The notes beneath the pieces are model-generated. The model worked only from the letters and a program-made list of their open reading frames with translations. It made no database searches and was not told the origin of the DNA. Below are positions 39,725 to 48,281 of a DNA stretch of 64,000 bases, one piece after another. Every line of letters begins with the position of its first letter. The first letter of the stretch is position 1. The position numbers were made by a program, and so were the translations under genes. Origin of the DNA: Streptomyces sp. NRRL B-1140 (GTDB taxonomy: Bacteria > Actinomycetota > Actinomycetes > Streptomycetales > Streptomycetaceae); contig NZ_LGEA01000102.1 of assembly GCF_001280065.1 (NCBI RefSeq), positions 1 through 64,000 on the forward strand, read 5' to 3'.

Positions 39725-41302
39725 GTGACCGAGGGGGCAGGCGTCCGTGCCGGGGAGCTGCCCGGGGACCTGACCGCGGCCGAGGCGGGCATGTGGCAGG
39801 CCTTCCGCAACGGCACCGTGTACGACCTGAGCAGCGGCGACGCCGTGGTGGACGATCCGCACGGCGGCCACCCCTGGGGTGCGGAGCGGACCGTACGGGC
39901 CCGGGTCGTGTGCTGGCTGCTGCTGGACGGTCCGCCCGCCCTGGCCGGCCGCGTGTCGTCGCTGAAACTGATGGGCGTGCAGGTCAGCGGTTCGCTGGAC
40001 CTCGCGGGCGGCACGGTGGTGCCGTACGTCGAGATGCGCCGGTGCCGTTTCGAGCAGGACGTGCTGCTGCCGGAGGCCCGCTTCACGACGCTGCGGATGG
40101 TGGACTGCTCGGTGCCCCGGCTGGAGGCGGCCCGCGTGCACACCGAGGGCGATCTGCATCTGCCGCGCTGCCGCTTCCACCACGGCATCCGGCTCACGGA
40201 CGCGCAGATCGGCACGGACCTGATGCTCAACCAGGCGATCGTGCACCGGGACCACAGCGGCCGGTCGATCGCCGCGGACGGCATGACCGTCGGCCAGGAC
40301 CTACAGGCCGAGCTGCTGTCGTCGCACGGCGAGCTGAGCCTGCGCGCCGCGACCGTCGGCGTCTCCCTGAGCCTGCGCGGGGCGCGCCTGTCCAACCCGT
40401 ACGAGCGGCTCGCGTTGAACGCCCCGCAGCTGACCGTCGAGCGCAGCCTCTATCTGACGCCGGCGGGGGTCGGCGCCCAGGCGATGAGCGGGATGACCCC
40501 GGCGCAGGGGACGCGGATCCAGCGCTTCGCCTGCGAGGGCGGCATCCGGCTGGACGACGGCCGGTTCGGTGACGCCGTCGACTTCGAGCGGGCCCGGTTC
40601 ACCCTCACGGACGACCAGGAGCTGTCGCTGCGCCGGGTGCAGACGCCGGAGCTGCGGTTCCTCGGCGAGCAGCCGGTGCGGGGGCGGGTGGTGCTGTCCG
40701 GGGCGAAGGTCGTCAACCTGATGGACCGGGCGGACGCCTGGCCGGGCCCGGGGCGGCTGCACATGGGCGGCTTCGCCTACGAGAACCTGGTGCCGCGCGG
40801 GCCGTTCCCTCTGGACGAGCGGCTGGCCTGGGTGGCGGCGGCGACCGCCGAGTACAACCCGGAGCCCTACGAGCGCCTCGCGGCCGTGCTGCGGGCCGGC
40901 GGAGAGGACGAGGACGCCCGCGAGGTGCTGCTGGCCAAGCAGCGCCGCCACCGCGAGAGCCTGCCGATGGCGGCCAAGCTGTGGGGCTACGCGCAGGACT
41001 GGACGGTCGCCTACGGATACCGGCCGGGCCGGGCCGCGGTGTGGATGGCGGTGCTGTGGGCGGCGGGCTCCTACGCCTTCGCGCAGGCCGGCCATCCGCC
41101 GATGAAGCGGGGCGAACATCCGGAGTGGAACCCCACGCTGTTCACCCTCGACCTGCTGCTGCCGGTCATCGACCTGGGCCAGGTGGGCTTCTGGCAGCTG
41201 CGGGGACCCTGGCAGTGGCTGGCGACGGCGATGATTTTGCTCGGCTGGATCCTGGCGACGACGGTGGCGGCGGGAGCGACCCGGCTGCTGCGCCGCAACT
41301 GA
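39725..41302 (+). CDS. Membrane-anchored beta-repeat protein (often annotated 'membrane-associated oxidoreductase')
   Basis: A 525-aa protein. Residues about 75-340 repeat a unit of roughly 20 residues around G-S/D-L-x-L ([32 protein letters not shown]), as in pentapeptide-like or bactofilin-like solenoids. A helical segment (about 365-425) and two membrane helices (about 437-456 and 485-520) follow, so the solenoid should lie at the membrane. No Rossmann fold, flavin or cofactor motif supports the name oxidoreductase. Start is GTG at 39725 with a GGGGAGGAAGG site. Divergent from hisD. Confidence 0.7.
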   Translation: MTEGAGVRAGELPGDLTAAEAGMWQAFRNGTVYDLSSGDAVVDDPHGGHPWGAERTVRARVVCWLLLDGPPALAGRVSSLKLMGVQVSGSLDLAGGTVVPYVEMRRCRFEQDVLLPEARFTTLRMVDCSVPRLEAARVHTEGDLHLPRCRFHHGIRLTDAQIGTDLMLNQAIVHRDHSGRSIAADGMTVGQDLQAELLSSHGELSLRAATVGVSLSLRGARLSNPYERLALNAPQLTVERSLYLTPAGVGAQAMSGMTPAQGTRIQRFACEGGIRLDDGRFGDAVDFERARFTLTDDQELSLRRVQTPELRFLGEQPVRGRVVLSGAKVVNLMDRADAWPGPGRLHMGGFAYENLVPRGPFPLDERLAWVAAATAEYNPEPYERLAAVLRAGGEDEDAREVLLAKQRRHRESLPMAAKLWGYAQDWTVAYGYRPGRAAVWMAVLWAAGSYAFAQAGHPPMKRGEHPEWNPTLFTLDLLLPVIDLGQVGFWQLRGPWQWLATAMILLGWILATTVAAGATRLLRRN

Positions 41303-41351
41303 TGGTGCTGGTGTGACCACAGGGGCCGAACTGTCACGGTTTTACGCTCTC

Positions 41352-41383
41352 TTGACCATCCGATGTACAACTTTCCGTAGGTT
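41352..41383 (+). promoter_or_regulatory. Possible vegetative promoter
   Basis: TTGACC (41352-41357) and TAGGTT (41378-41383) resemble -35 and -10 boxes of HrdB-type promoters; the 20-nt spacer is longer than ideal. It would start transcription about 45 nt before the next gene. The AT-richer composition of this stretch supports a promoter. Confidence 0.35.
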
Positions 41384-41435
41384 CCATGAACACTCTGGCG
41401 CCGTCATGACCAGCCGACTTTCAATGGTCGGCACC

Positions 41436-42464
41436 ATGGCAATGCAGCTCCCGTTCATCCGCCCGAGCCGGATGGCAAGGACCTCCCCCCACCTCGTCGG
41501 CGAGCCGTGCGCCGGCGACGAGGTGCTGCTCGACGCTCCCGACGCCCGGCTGAGTCCGGCGCTGGTCGCCGCCGCCCGGGGCGATCACGGGCCGGCCGCG
41601 GCCCTGCTCTTCGCCACCCGCGCGGCCGGTGAATGGGAACGGCGCGACCGGTACGTGACCCGGCTGGCCGCGTTCGCCCGCTCGCGGCCCGAGTGGCTGG
41701 ACGCCTGGCTCGCCATCGCCCCGCAGGACCCCGACGCGCTGCTGGTCGGGGCCCAGCTGGCGGTGGACCGGGCCTGGCAGTCACCGGCCCGGGCCGAGGT
41801 GCTGCGCGAGGTGAGCCCGCTGATCACGGCGGCCGCCCGGGGTGACCAGCGCGACCCCGTGCCGTGGCGGCTCGCGCTCGACCACGCCCGGGGAGCACAG
41901 GCGGGGCACACCTACTTCGAGGAGCTGTGGGCGGCGGCCGTACGCCGTGCCCCGCACCACTACGGCTGCCATGTGGCGGCCCTGCGCTACCTGGCCACCT
42001 ACTGGCACGGCTCGCACCACGAGTGCTTCGACTTCGCCGACCGGGCGGCCCAGGACGCTCCCGCCGACGCGCTCGTGCAGGCCCTGCCGCTGCGGGCGGC
42101 CTTCGGCTACGTCACCGACCGGTGCGGGCCCGAGGTGCCGCGCGAGCGGCTGGACGCGGCGGCCGACCGGGCGATCGCGCTGTCCCCGCTGCTGCCGGCG
42201 GCCGACCCCTGGCCGGCCCGGATGCGGAACCTGCTGATCTTCGTCCTGGTGCGCCTGGAGCGCTGGGCCGACGCCGCCGAACAGCTGCGTCTGAACGGCC
42301 CGTACGCCACCTCCTTCCCCTGGGACCAGGTGTCGGACGACCCGCTCGGCCACTTCCTGGGGGTGCGCGAGGACATCCTGGCCGGGACGGCCGGGGCCGC
42401 CGGGGACCCGTCCGGGCATCCACGGAGTGAACGGGGCGGTCGAGTCCGTCCCGGCGACCATTAG
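41436..42464 (+). CDS. DUF4034-like helical repeat protein
   Basis: A 342-aa protein (from ATG 41436) with paired helices rich in Ala, Leu, Trp and Asp-Pro turns, resembling TPR-like DUF4034 proteins: ERRDRYVTRLAAFARSRPEWLDAWLAIAPQ, then WRLALDHARGAQAG and HECFDFADRAAQDAP. No signal peptide or catalytic motif is seen, so it is probably a cytosolic scaffold. In-frame ATGs at 41406, 41424, 41436 and 41442 make the start uncertain; 41436 is a compromise. It precedes the LON-domain gene by 11 nt and is probably in the same transcript. Confidence 0.65.
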   Translation: MAMQLPFIRPSRMARTSPHLVGEPCAGDEVLLDAPDARLSPALVAAARGDHGPAAALLFATRAAGEWERRDRYVTRLAAFARSRPEWLDAWLAIAPQDPDALLVGAQLAVDRAWQSPARAEVLREVSPLITAAARGDQRDPVPWRLALDHARGAQAGHTYFEELWAAAVRRAPHHYGCHVAALRYLATYWHGSHHECFDFADRAAQDAPADALVQALPLRAAFGYVTDRCGPEVPRERLDAAADRAIALSPLLPAADPWPARMRNLLIFVLVRLERWADAAEQLRLNGPYATSFPWDQVSDDPLGHFLGVREDILAGTAGAAGDPSGHPRSERGGRVRPGDH

Positions 42465-42475
42465 GCTTTTGCGTC

Positions 42476-43216
42476 GTGACCACCGTCCGGCTCCCCCTCT
42501 TCCCCCTGAACTCGGTGCTGTTCCCGGGGCTCGTGCTCCCGCTCAACGTCTTCGAGGAGCGGTACCGCGCCATGATGCGCGAGCTGCTGAAGACGCCCGA
42601 GGACGAGTCCCGCCGGTTCGCCGTCGTGGCGATCCGCGACGGCCACGAGGTGGCCCCGAGCGCGCCCGGCATGCCCGACCCGACGGCCGTGCCCGAGCGG
42701 GGACCGGCGGCCGGTTTCGGCGCCGACCCGGTCAAGGCGTTCCACAAGGTGGGCTGTATCGCCGACGCGGCGACGATCCGGGAGCGCACCGACGGCTCCT
42801 TCGAGGTGCTGGCGACCGGCACGACCCGGGTGAAGCTGCTGTCGGTCGAGGCGTCCGGGCCGTTCCTGACGGCCGAGCTGGAGCCGCTGGAGGAGGAACC
42901 GGGCGACGAGGCCGCGCCCCTGGCGGAGGGGGTGCTGCGTTCCTTCCGCCAGTACCAGAAGCGACTGGCCGGCGCACGGGAACGGTCCCTGGCGACGGGG
43001 GCCGACCTGCCGGACGAGCCGGGCGTGGTGTCGTACCTCGTGGCGGCCGCCATGATGCTGGACACCCCGACCAAACAGCGCCTGCTCCAGTCCCCGGACA
43101 CCGCGTCCCGCCTGCGCGACGAGCTGAAACTCCTTCGCTCCGAGACGGCGATCATCCGTAGTCTGCCGTCGTTGCCGGCGTCGGAGCTGACGCGCGGCCC
43201 GATGAGCCTCAACTGA
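42476..43216 (+). CDS. LON peptidase substrate-binding domain protein
   Basis: A 246-aa protein consisting of a LON_substr_bdg (PUA-like) domain: LPLFPLNSVLFPGLVLPLNVFEERYRAM at residues 6-33, HKVGCIADAATI near 90, and a helical end. There is no AAA+ or protease domain, so it is not Lon itself. Such stand-alone proteins are thought to bind peptides or unfolded protein, but their role in actinomycetes is not established. GTG start at 42476, 11 nt after the previous gene and 10 nt before ybaK. Confidence 0.85.
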   Translation: MTTVRLPLFPLNSVLFPGLVLPLNVFEERYRAMMRELLKTPEDESRRFAVVAIRDGHEVAPSAPGMPDPTAVPERGPAAGFGADPVKAFHKVGCIADAATIRERTDGSFEVLATGTTRVKLLSVEASGPFLTAELEPLEEEPGDEAAPLAEGVLRSFRQYQKRLAGARERSLATGADLPDEPGVVSYLVAAAMMLDTPTKQRLLQSPDTASRLRDELKLLRSETAIIRSLPSLPASELTRGPMSLN

Positions 43217-43226
43217 GCGGATCGGC

Positions 43227-43727
43227 ATGGCGAAGAAGGCGAAGAAGCAGCAGCCGGGCGGCACTCCGGCGACGGTGGCCCTCACGGCTGCCGGTGCGGA
43301 CTACACGGTCCACTCCTACGACCACGACCCCGCGCACCCCTCCTACGGCGAGGAGGCCGCCGAGGCCATGGGCGTCTCCCCCGACCGCGTGTTCAAGACC
43401 CTGGTCGCGGACGTCGACGGCACCCTGACGGTCGCGGTGGTCCCGGTCGCGGGCCAACTGGACCTCAAGGCCCTGGCAGCCGCGGCCGGCGGTAAACGCG
43501 CGACCATGGCCGACCCGACTCTGGCGGAACGCACGACGGGCTATGTCAGGGGTGGCATCTCACCGTTGGGCCAGCGCAAGCGCCTGCCGACGGTCCTGGA
43601 CGACTCGGCCACGGCCCACGCGACGATCTGCGTGTCGGCGGGGCGCAGGGGCCTGGAGGTGGAGCTGTCGCCGCAGGACCTGCAGAAGCTGACGGGGGCG
43701 GTCCTGGCCCCGATCGGCCGCGCGTAG
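43227..43727 (+). CDS. ybaK: YbaK/ProX-type aminoacyl-tRNA deacylase
   Basis: A 166-aa editing protein that hydrolyses mischarged Cys-tRNA(Pro). It has a Lys-rich start (AKKAKKQQ), the family fold HSYDHDP near 31, the catalytic Lys in VFKTLVAD near 57, GGKRATMAD and GYVRGGISPLGQRKRLP near 107-122. It acts in the cytosol on tRNA released by prolyl-tRNA synthetase. It is the last gene of a three-gene plus-strand run. Confidence 0.9.
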   Translation: MAKKAKKQQPGGTPATVALTAAGADYTVHSYDHDPAHPSYGEEAAEAMGVSPDRVFKTLVADVDGTLTVAVVPVAGQLDLKALAAAAGGKRATMADPTLAERTTGYVRGGISPLGQRKRLPTVLDDSATAHATICVSAGRRGLEVELSPQDLQKLTGAVLAPIGRA

Positions 43728-43779
43728 TCTCGCCGGGCGGCGGGCGATGGTGCTGCCGGCTCGGCATCCGTACCGAAGT

Positions 43780-43803
43780 GGGCGGCACCGCACGGCGCCG
43801 CCC
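43780..43803. terminator. Possible hairpin between ybaK and DUF2567-like gene
   Basis: GGGCGGC (43780-43786) pairs with GCCGCCC (43797-43803) over a 10-nt loop, in the 96-bp gap between two converging genes. No T tail. Weak to moderate terminator candidate. Confidence 0.4.
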
Positions 43804-43823
43804 CCGGCCCCGACGCCGGGCCG

Positions 43824-44513
43824 CTACGAAGCAGGCGTCCCCTGGTACGGCTCGTGATAGGGCTCGGGTTCCGGATCCCGGGGCCCGAACAGCGCCATGA
43901 GCCCGAGGTGCAGCACCAGCGCGGCGAACGGCCAGGCCAGCAGCGCCCCCTTCGCCCCCAGCTTCAGCGGCGCGGAGAACGTCACCCCCCGCCCCACCTC
44001 CCGCGCGTGGGCGATGACGTCCTGCGCGGGCCCGAGCCACACCCCGACCCGCCAGGCGAGCAGCGACCCGAGCAGCCCTCCGAGGGCCAGCCCCACCACC
44101 AGCGGCACACCCCCGCGCCGGCGCAGCAGGAAGACCACGAGCGCGCTGACGATCCCGAAGCCCAGCCCGAGCAGCGTGAAGGTGCCGTCGACGCCGATGC
44201 CCTGCTCGCCCTCGGTGTCCTTGAGGTAGACGACCCAGTTCTTCTCCACCACGTCGCCGACCAGCGGCACGTGCGGCGCGAGCCACCACCACAGCACTCC
44301 GAGCAGCACCCCGCCGAGCGCCACGGCCACGGCGATCACCGCGGCCTCCCGCAGTTCCGTCTTCATCCCGGGGCCGTCCTGTCCGTACCAGCCGGGTCCG
44401 GCGTACTCGGCGTGCTGGGCCCCGGGAGCCGCGGGCCCGGCGTCCGGCGGCTGCCACGAACCCTGTGCGGCATGTCCGTGCGGTGGCTGAGGCGGAGTCA
44501 GTGGTGCGGTCAC
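43824..44513 (-). CDS. DUF2567-like membrane protein
   Basis: A 229-aa protein, GTG start at 44513. After a Pro/Gln/Gly-rich cytosolic N-terminus of about 50 residues come four membrane helices (about 57-78, 108-127, 133-153 and 183-205). The external segment VVEKNWVVYLKDTEGEQGIGVDGTF is typical of actinomycete DUF2567 proteins. No function is known. It lies 56 nt downstream of an ABC exporter pair on the same strand and may belong to that transcript. Confidence 0.75.
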   Translation of the reverse strand: MTAPLTPPQPPHGHAAQGSWQPPDAGPAAPGAQHAEYAGPGWYGQDGPGMKTELREAAVIAVAVALGGVLLGVLWWWLAPHVPLVGDVVEKNWVVYLKDTEGEQGIGVDGTFTLLGLGFGIVSALVVFLLRRRGGVPLVVGLALGGLLGSLLAWRVGVWLGPAQDVIAHAREVGRGVTFSAPLKLGAKGALLAWPFAALVLHLGLMALFGPRDPEPEPYHEPYQGTPAS

Positions 44514-44569
44514 CCTGCCATCGTGCCAGGCCCGCCTGTGCGCCGCGTCACCGGACGACCGCTCCCCGC

Positions 44570-45421
44570 TCAACGGACGGCCGCCCGGCGGTACGCCCAG
44601 GTCGCCACGGCCAGCGAGACGACGCCCACGGCCCCGCACACCGCGAGGTCCCCGAGCACGAAGGCCCAGTCGGGATGCGGCCCGAACGTGCGCGCGAAGG
44701 CCTCCACGCCGTACGTCGACGGCAGCAGGTCCCGCGCGAAGCGCACGATCTCCGGCATCCGGTCGGCGGGCAGCACGCCCAGCAGCAGCGCCGCCGACAT
44801 GCCGAGCTGCCCCAGCAGCGTGGCCAGCTCCGGCCGGGGCGCGAGCAGCCCCAGCGCCGCACCGAGCCCGGCGAGCGCGGCGCCCGCGAGCGGGATCACG
44901 GCCATGAGGACCCACAGGTGGGCCATCGGCAGCCCGAACAGCACACAGCCGAACACCGCGGTCACCACCGTCCCGGGCACGGTGAACGACGCGTACGCCC
45001 CGGCCGCGCCCAGCACCACCGCCGCGGGCGGCACGGGCAGCGTCGCGTAGTGGTCGAGCCCGCCGCTGGCCCGCAGCTGCCCGAAGTACTGCGCGAGCAG
45101 GTTCAGCGCGACGAAGGCGACCACCAGGACGGACGACCCGGCGACGACGGCCTGCGCCTCCGCTCCGTCGTCCACGACCCCCCGCATCAGGATCATGATC
45201 CCGACCGACTGGAAGGTCGCCACGAACAGCAGCGGGATCCGCGCCACCCTCGCCCGGGAGAGCTGGGCCCGGTACACGGCCGCCAGCGAGGGCCACAGCC
45301 GCGCCCGGGGTCCGAGCTCGGCCGCGCCCTCGGCCGGCTTCTCAGCGGCCAGGGCACCGCCCGGCAGGACATCGGCGGGTACGACACTCACGTCGTGCTG
45401 CTCCCCTTCGCTCGGATCCAC
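44570..45421 (-). CDS. ABC-2 type transporter permease
   Basis: A 283-aa protein with six membrane helices (from about residue 62 onward) of the ABC-2 type used by exporters. An N-terminal, partly helical region (LWPSLAAVYRAQLSRARV) contacts the ATPase. It should form a dimer and work with the ATPase encoded 73 nt upstream; the substrate is unknown. The start may be ATG at 45421 or GTG at 45391 (VSVVPADVLPG). Confidence 0.85.
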   Translation of the reverse strand: MDPSEGEQHDVSVVPADVLPGGALAAEKPAEGAAELGPRARLWPSLAAVYRAQLSRARVARIPLLFVATFQSVGIMILMRGVVDDGAEAQAVVAGSSVLVVAFVALNLLAQYFGQLRASGGLDHYATLPVPPAAVVLGAAGAYASFTVPGTVVTAVFGCVLFGLPMAHLWVLMAVIPLAGAALAGLGAALGLLAPRPELATLLGQLGMSAALLLGVLPADRMPEIVRFARDLLPSTYGVEAFARTFGPHPDWAFVLGDLAVCGAVGVVSLAVATWAYRRAAVR

Positions 45422-45494
45422 TGCGGCAGTCGCCTGTTCGGTACGGAGTCCGCGGCCGGAGTGCTCACGGCCCGCGCGTCGGGTGCCCGGGTGC

Positions 45495-46514
45495 TCACGC
45501 CTTCACCAGCCCCTGCTGCGCGGCGCCGCCGAGGGCGAGGTACACGTCCTCCAGGCTCGGCGTGGCCAGGGTGAAGTCGTCCAGGGCGGCGAAGGCGGTC
45601 CCGCCGGTGACGGTCGCGACGACCGCCCGGGCCTCCTCGGGCCCGAGCCGCAGCGTCCAGCGGCGGCCCGACTCCACGACACGGTCCTTCAGCGCGGCGA
45701 CCTCGGGCACGTGCAGGGGAGCCGCGTCCCGCCACACCAGGTCGACACGCACCTCTCCGGCGACCTGCTCCTTGAGCCCGGCGGGCGTGTCGCAGGCGAT
45801 CACCCGCCCCCGGTCGAGGACGGCCACCCGGTCCAGCACCGTCTCGGCCTCGATGACGTTGTGCGTCACGAGCAGCACGGTCGTCCCGCGCTCGGCCCTG
45901 CGCCGGTCGACGGCGGACCACACGGCCCGCCGCGCCACCGGGTCCATTCCGGTGGTCGGCTCGTCGAGCACGAGCAGCGGCCGCTCCCCCACCAGGGCCG
46001 CCGCGAAGCACGCCAGGCGCCGCTGGCCCCCGGAGAGCTTCTTCAGCGGCCGCCCGGCGAGCGCCGCCAGGCCCAGCTCGTCGAGGACGGCGTCCCGCTC
46101 GGCCCGCGCCCGGCGCACGTCCAGGCCGCGCAGCCGCCCGGTGGTCTCGGCGGCGAGCGACACGGTCAGCTCGTCGAGGGCGGTCGACTCCTGTCCGAGG
46201 TAGGCGAGGATCCGCGCCGCCCGCTCGGGGTGGCGCACGATGTCGTGGCCGAGGATCTCCACACTGCCGCGGTCGGGCCGCATCAGCCCGGTCAGCTGCC
46301 GGACGAGGGTGGACTTGCCGGCGCCGTTCGGGCCGAGCAGGCCGAAGATCTCGCCGCGGCGGATGGCCAGCGTCACGTCGTCCGTGGCCCGGACCTCGGG
46401 CGCCGCGGGAGTGCCGCGCCGGCCGCGGACCGCCGGATAGGTCTTGGTCAGCCCGCGCACCGCGCACACGACGTCACCATCGTGCCGAAATGCCTGTGCC
46501 GCGCGCTTACTCAC
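45495..46514 (-). CDS. ABC transporter ATP-binding protein (exporter, DrrA-like)
   Basis: A 339-aa nucleotide-binding protein. Walker A GPNGAGKST at 61-69, Q-loop YLGQES, signature KLSGGQRR, Walker B LLVLDEPTTGMD and H-loop VTHN are intact. The C-terminal domain (EVRVDLVWRD to LEDVYLALGG) is of the DrrA/NodI exporter type. It drives the ABC-2 permease encoded next. The class exports drugs or lipids, and no biosynthetic cluster is adjacent to point to a substrate. Confidence 0.9.
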   Translation of the reverse strand: MSKRAAQAFRHDGDVVCAVRGLTKTYPAVRGRRGTPAAPEVRATDDVTLAIRRGEIFGLLGPNGAGKSTLVRQLTGLMRPDRGSVEILGHDIVRHPERAARILAYLGQESTALDELTVSLAAETTGRLRGLDVRRARAERDAVLDELGLAALAGRPLKKLSGGQRRLACFAAALVGERPLLVLDEPTTGMDPVARRAVWSAVDRRRAERGTTVLLVTHNVIEAETVLDRVAVLDRGRVIACDTPAGLKEQVAGEVRVDLVWRDAAPLHVPEVAALKDRVVESGRRWTLRLGPEEARAVVATVTGGTAFAALDDFTLATPSLEDVYLALGGAAQQGLVKA

Positions 46515-46592
46515 AAGGGACGAGACTACGGGGTCGGCGGCCCCGGTCCGCCCTCGGGTCGGTCCGCACCGGGAAATCCGCCGGCAAAGAAC

Positions 46593-47813
46593 TCAGGCCT
46601 CGACGGGCGGGTGCTCCACGCCCGTGCGCACGCTGATCTCCCGCCAGAAGCCGGCCCGGATGGCGTACCGGTCCCGCTCGTCGATCTGGTCGTCCTTGTG
46701 GGCGAGCAGGCCGAAGCGGGCCGCGTAGCGCAGCAGCTCCCCGTCGACGCGGTGCGGGATGCGCGGGTACATCCCGGACAGTTTCGGCAGGTGGGTCTGG
46801 TCGCCCAGACGCTCCACCCAGCGCCGGGCGAAGACCTGCCCCACCTCGAAGGGGTCACCGCCGACGGTGGTGATGTCCTCCTCGCGGTCGGCCCAGCGCT
46901 GCTCGGCCGTGGTCAGTTGGGCGAGCGTCGGCATCGAGGCGGCCTCGGGGGGCTCGGCCGTGGGCCGGTCGACCCAGCCCTTGTCGGAGGACCACCGGAG
47001 GGTGGCGGAGGCGGGCTGCTGGGCGGGCTGGGTGCCGGGGGCGCGCAGGGCGGCCAGGTCCTTGGGCGTGGGGACCCCTTTGGCGGCGGGCACCCGTTCC
47101 TCGGTGCCGTTGTGCCCGGGGGCGTCCTCCTGGTGCCGGGGCTGCGGGGCGGACCGGCCGGTCACGGTGCCGAGGGCGGATTCGGGCAGGGGCGCGGAGA
47201 GGATGGCGGCGATCTCGGGCCGGGGCGCGGGCTGCGGCGCGCACACGCCGGTGTGCTCCTTGGCGCGGACGGCCTTGGTGATCCATGTACGGTCCAGCAC
47301 GCGCCGCTCGTCGGCCTCGGCGACGAGGTCCTCGGACTGGTTGTAGTCGCCGTCGGCGGCCTGGACGGCCCACAGGTGGACGGCGACGCCGTGCTCCTTG
47401 GCGGCCATCATGCCGGGCAGCAGATCGCCGTCGCCGGTGACGAGGACGACGTCGGAGCAGGCGCGGTTGCGGGCCAGTTCGGTGAGCTCGGCGTGCATCG
47501 CCGCGTCCACGCCCTTCTGGGCCCAGCGGCCGTCGCTGCGGGTCAGGGCGCCGAGCCGGACGGTGACCCGGGGCATCACGCGCAGCCTGCGGTGCTCGGG
47601 CTGGGGGACGCGGTCTGGGGCGCCGTCGAACCAGTAGATGCGCAGCAGCGGCTGCTGCGTGTCGGATTCGGCGCGCTCGCGCAGCCCCTGGATGAGGGCG
47701 GTGTGGTCGACGGTGATGCGGGACCGCGAGGGCTCCCCGGCGAGGAGGCTCGCCGCGGCTCCCAGCAGATACCCAGCGTCCACCAGGACGATGCAGCGGT
47801 CCACGCGACTCAC
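46593..47813 (-). CDS. NYN-domain protein with C-terminal OST-HTH-like region
   Basis: A 406-aa protein. The N-terminal NYN (PIN-like nuclease) domain has the acidic cluster expected for Mg2+-dependent RNA cleavage: Asp12 in IVLVDAGYLLG, KGVDAAMHAELTELA near 100, and VTGDGDLLPGMMAAKEHG near 127. A Pro/Gln-rich linker (about 190-290) follows, then a helical end (FARRWVERLGDQTHLPKLSGMYPRIPHRVDGELLRYAA) that resembles an OST-HTH/LOTUS fold. RNA is the likely target; specificity is unknown. Divergent from the 54-aa basic protein. Confidence 0.8.
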   Translation of the reverse strand: MSRVDRCIVLVDAGYLLGAAASLLAGEPSRSRITVDHTALIQGLRERAESDTQQPLLRIYWFDGAPDRVPQPEHRRLRVMPRVTVRLGALTRSDGRWAQKGVDAAMHAELTELARNRACSDVVLVTGDGDLLPGMMAAKEHGVAVHLWAVQAADGDYNQSEDLVAEADERRVLDRTWITKAVRAKEHTGVCAPQPAPRPEIAAILSAPLPESALGTVTGRSAPQPRHQEDAPGHNGTEERVPAAKGVPTPKDLAALRAPGTQPAQQPASATLRWSSDKGWVDRPTAEPPEAASMPTLAQLTTAEQRWADREEDITTVGGDPFEVGQVFARRWVERLGDQTHLPKLSGMYPRIPHRVDGELLRYAARFGLLAHKDDQIDERDRYAIRAGFWREISVRTGVEHPPVEA

Positions 47814-48025
47814 CCTCTTCCCAGGAGGTTTGCTTCGGGCTCGCTTCGAGTCTGCCCGACGGCGCGGAGGTTAACGGCCGGAACTCGATCTTCGGCGTGG
47901 CGTTTCGGGCCCTCCCGCTCCGACCAGCCCTGTCACGCACGGTAATTGTCCGACATGCGATCGTTGTCGGCCTGTGTGAATCTGGTCCCGGCCCTGGCCC
48001 CTAGTCCCCTACAGGAGGCATCACC

Positions 48026-48190
48026 ATGGCCAAGAACAAGAACCGTGACCGCAAGCAGCAGCGTCCGACCGAGCGTGGTCAGCGGGCCGACCGCAGCCCC
48101 GCCTCGCAGACGGAGCCCCAGCCCGAGGTCGAGGCGACCCCCGGCGAGATGGCGTCGGCCAAGCGAAAGCGCAGCTTCGGCCACAACTGA
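48026..48190 (+). CDS. 54-aa basic hypothetical protein
   Basis: A short frame, ATG at 48026, preceded by a perfect AGGAGG at 48013-48018. The protein begins MAKNKNRDRKQQRP, has an acidic middle (EPQPEVEATPGEMA) and ends AKRKRSFGHN. It is basic at both ends and lacks hydrophobic segments, which suggests RNA or DNA binding or an intrinsically disordered chain. The ideal ribosome site, terminator behind it and codon bias support a real gene. Function unknown. Confidence 0.75.
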   Translation: MAKNKNRDRKQQRPTERGQRADRSPASQTEPQPEVEATPGEMASAKRKRSFGHN

Positions 48191-48227
48191 CGCCCGTGTG
48201 ACGGGTTGTCGAGCCCGCGCACAAGCA

Positions 48228-48261
48228 CGAGGGGCGTACCCGATCCCGGGTACGCCCCTCG
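48228..48261. terminator. Perfect 15-bp hairpin between small gene and dnaE
   Basis: Arms 48228-48242 (CGAGGGGCGTACCCG) and 48247-48261 pair perfectly over the loop ATCC. It lies between two converging genes, 38 nt past the small gene and 20 nt past dnaE, and should terminate both. Confidence 0.8.
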
Positions 48262-48281
48262 AGCGCGTCACCAGCCCTGTC

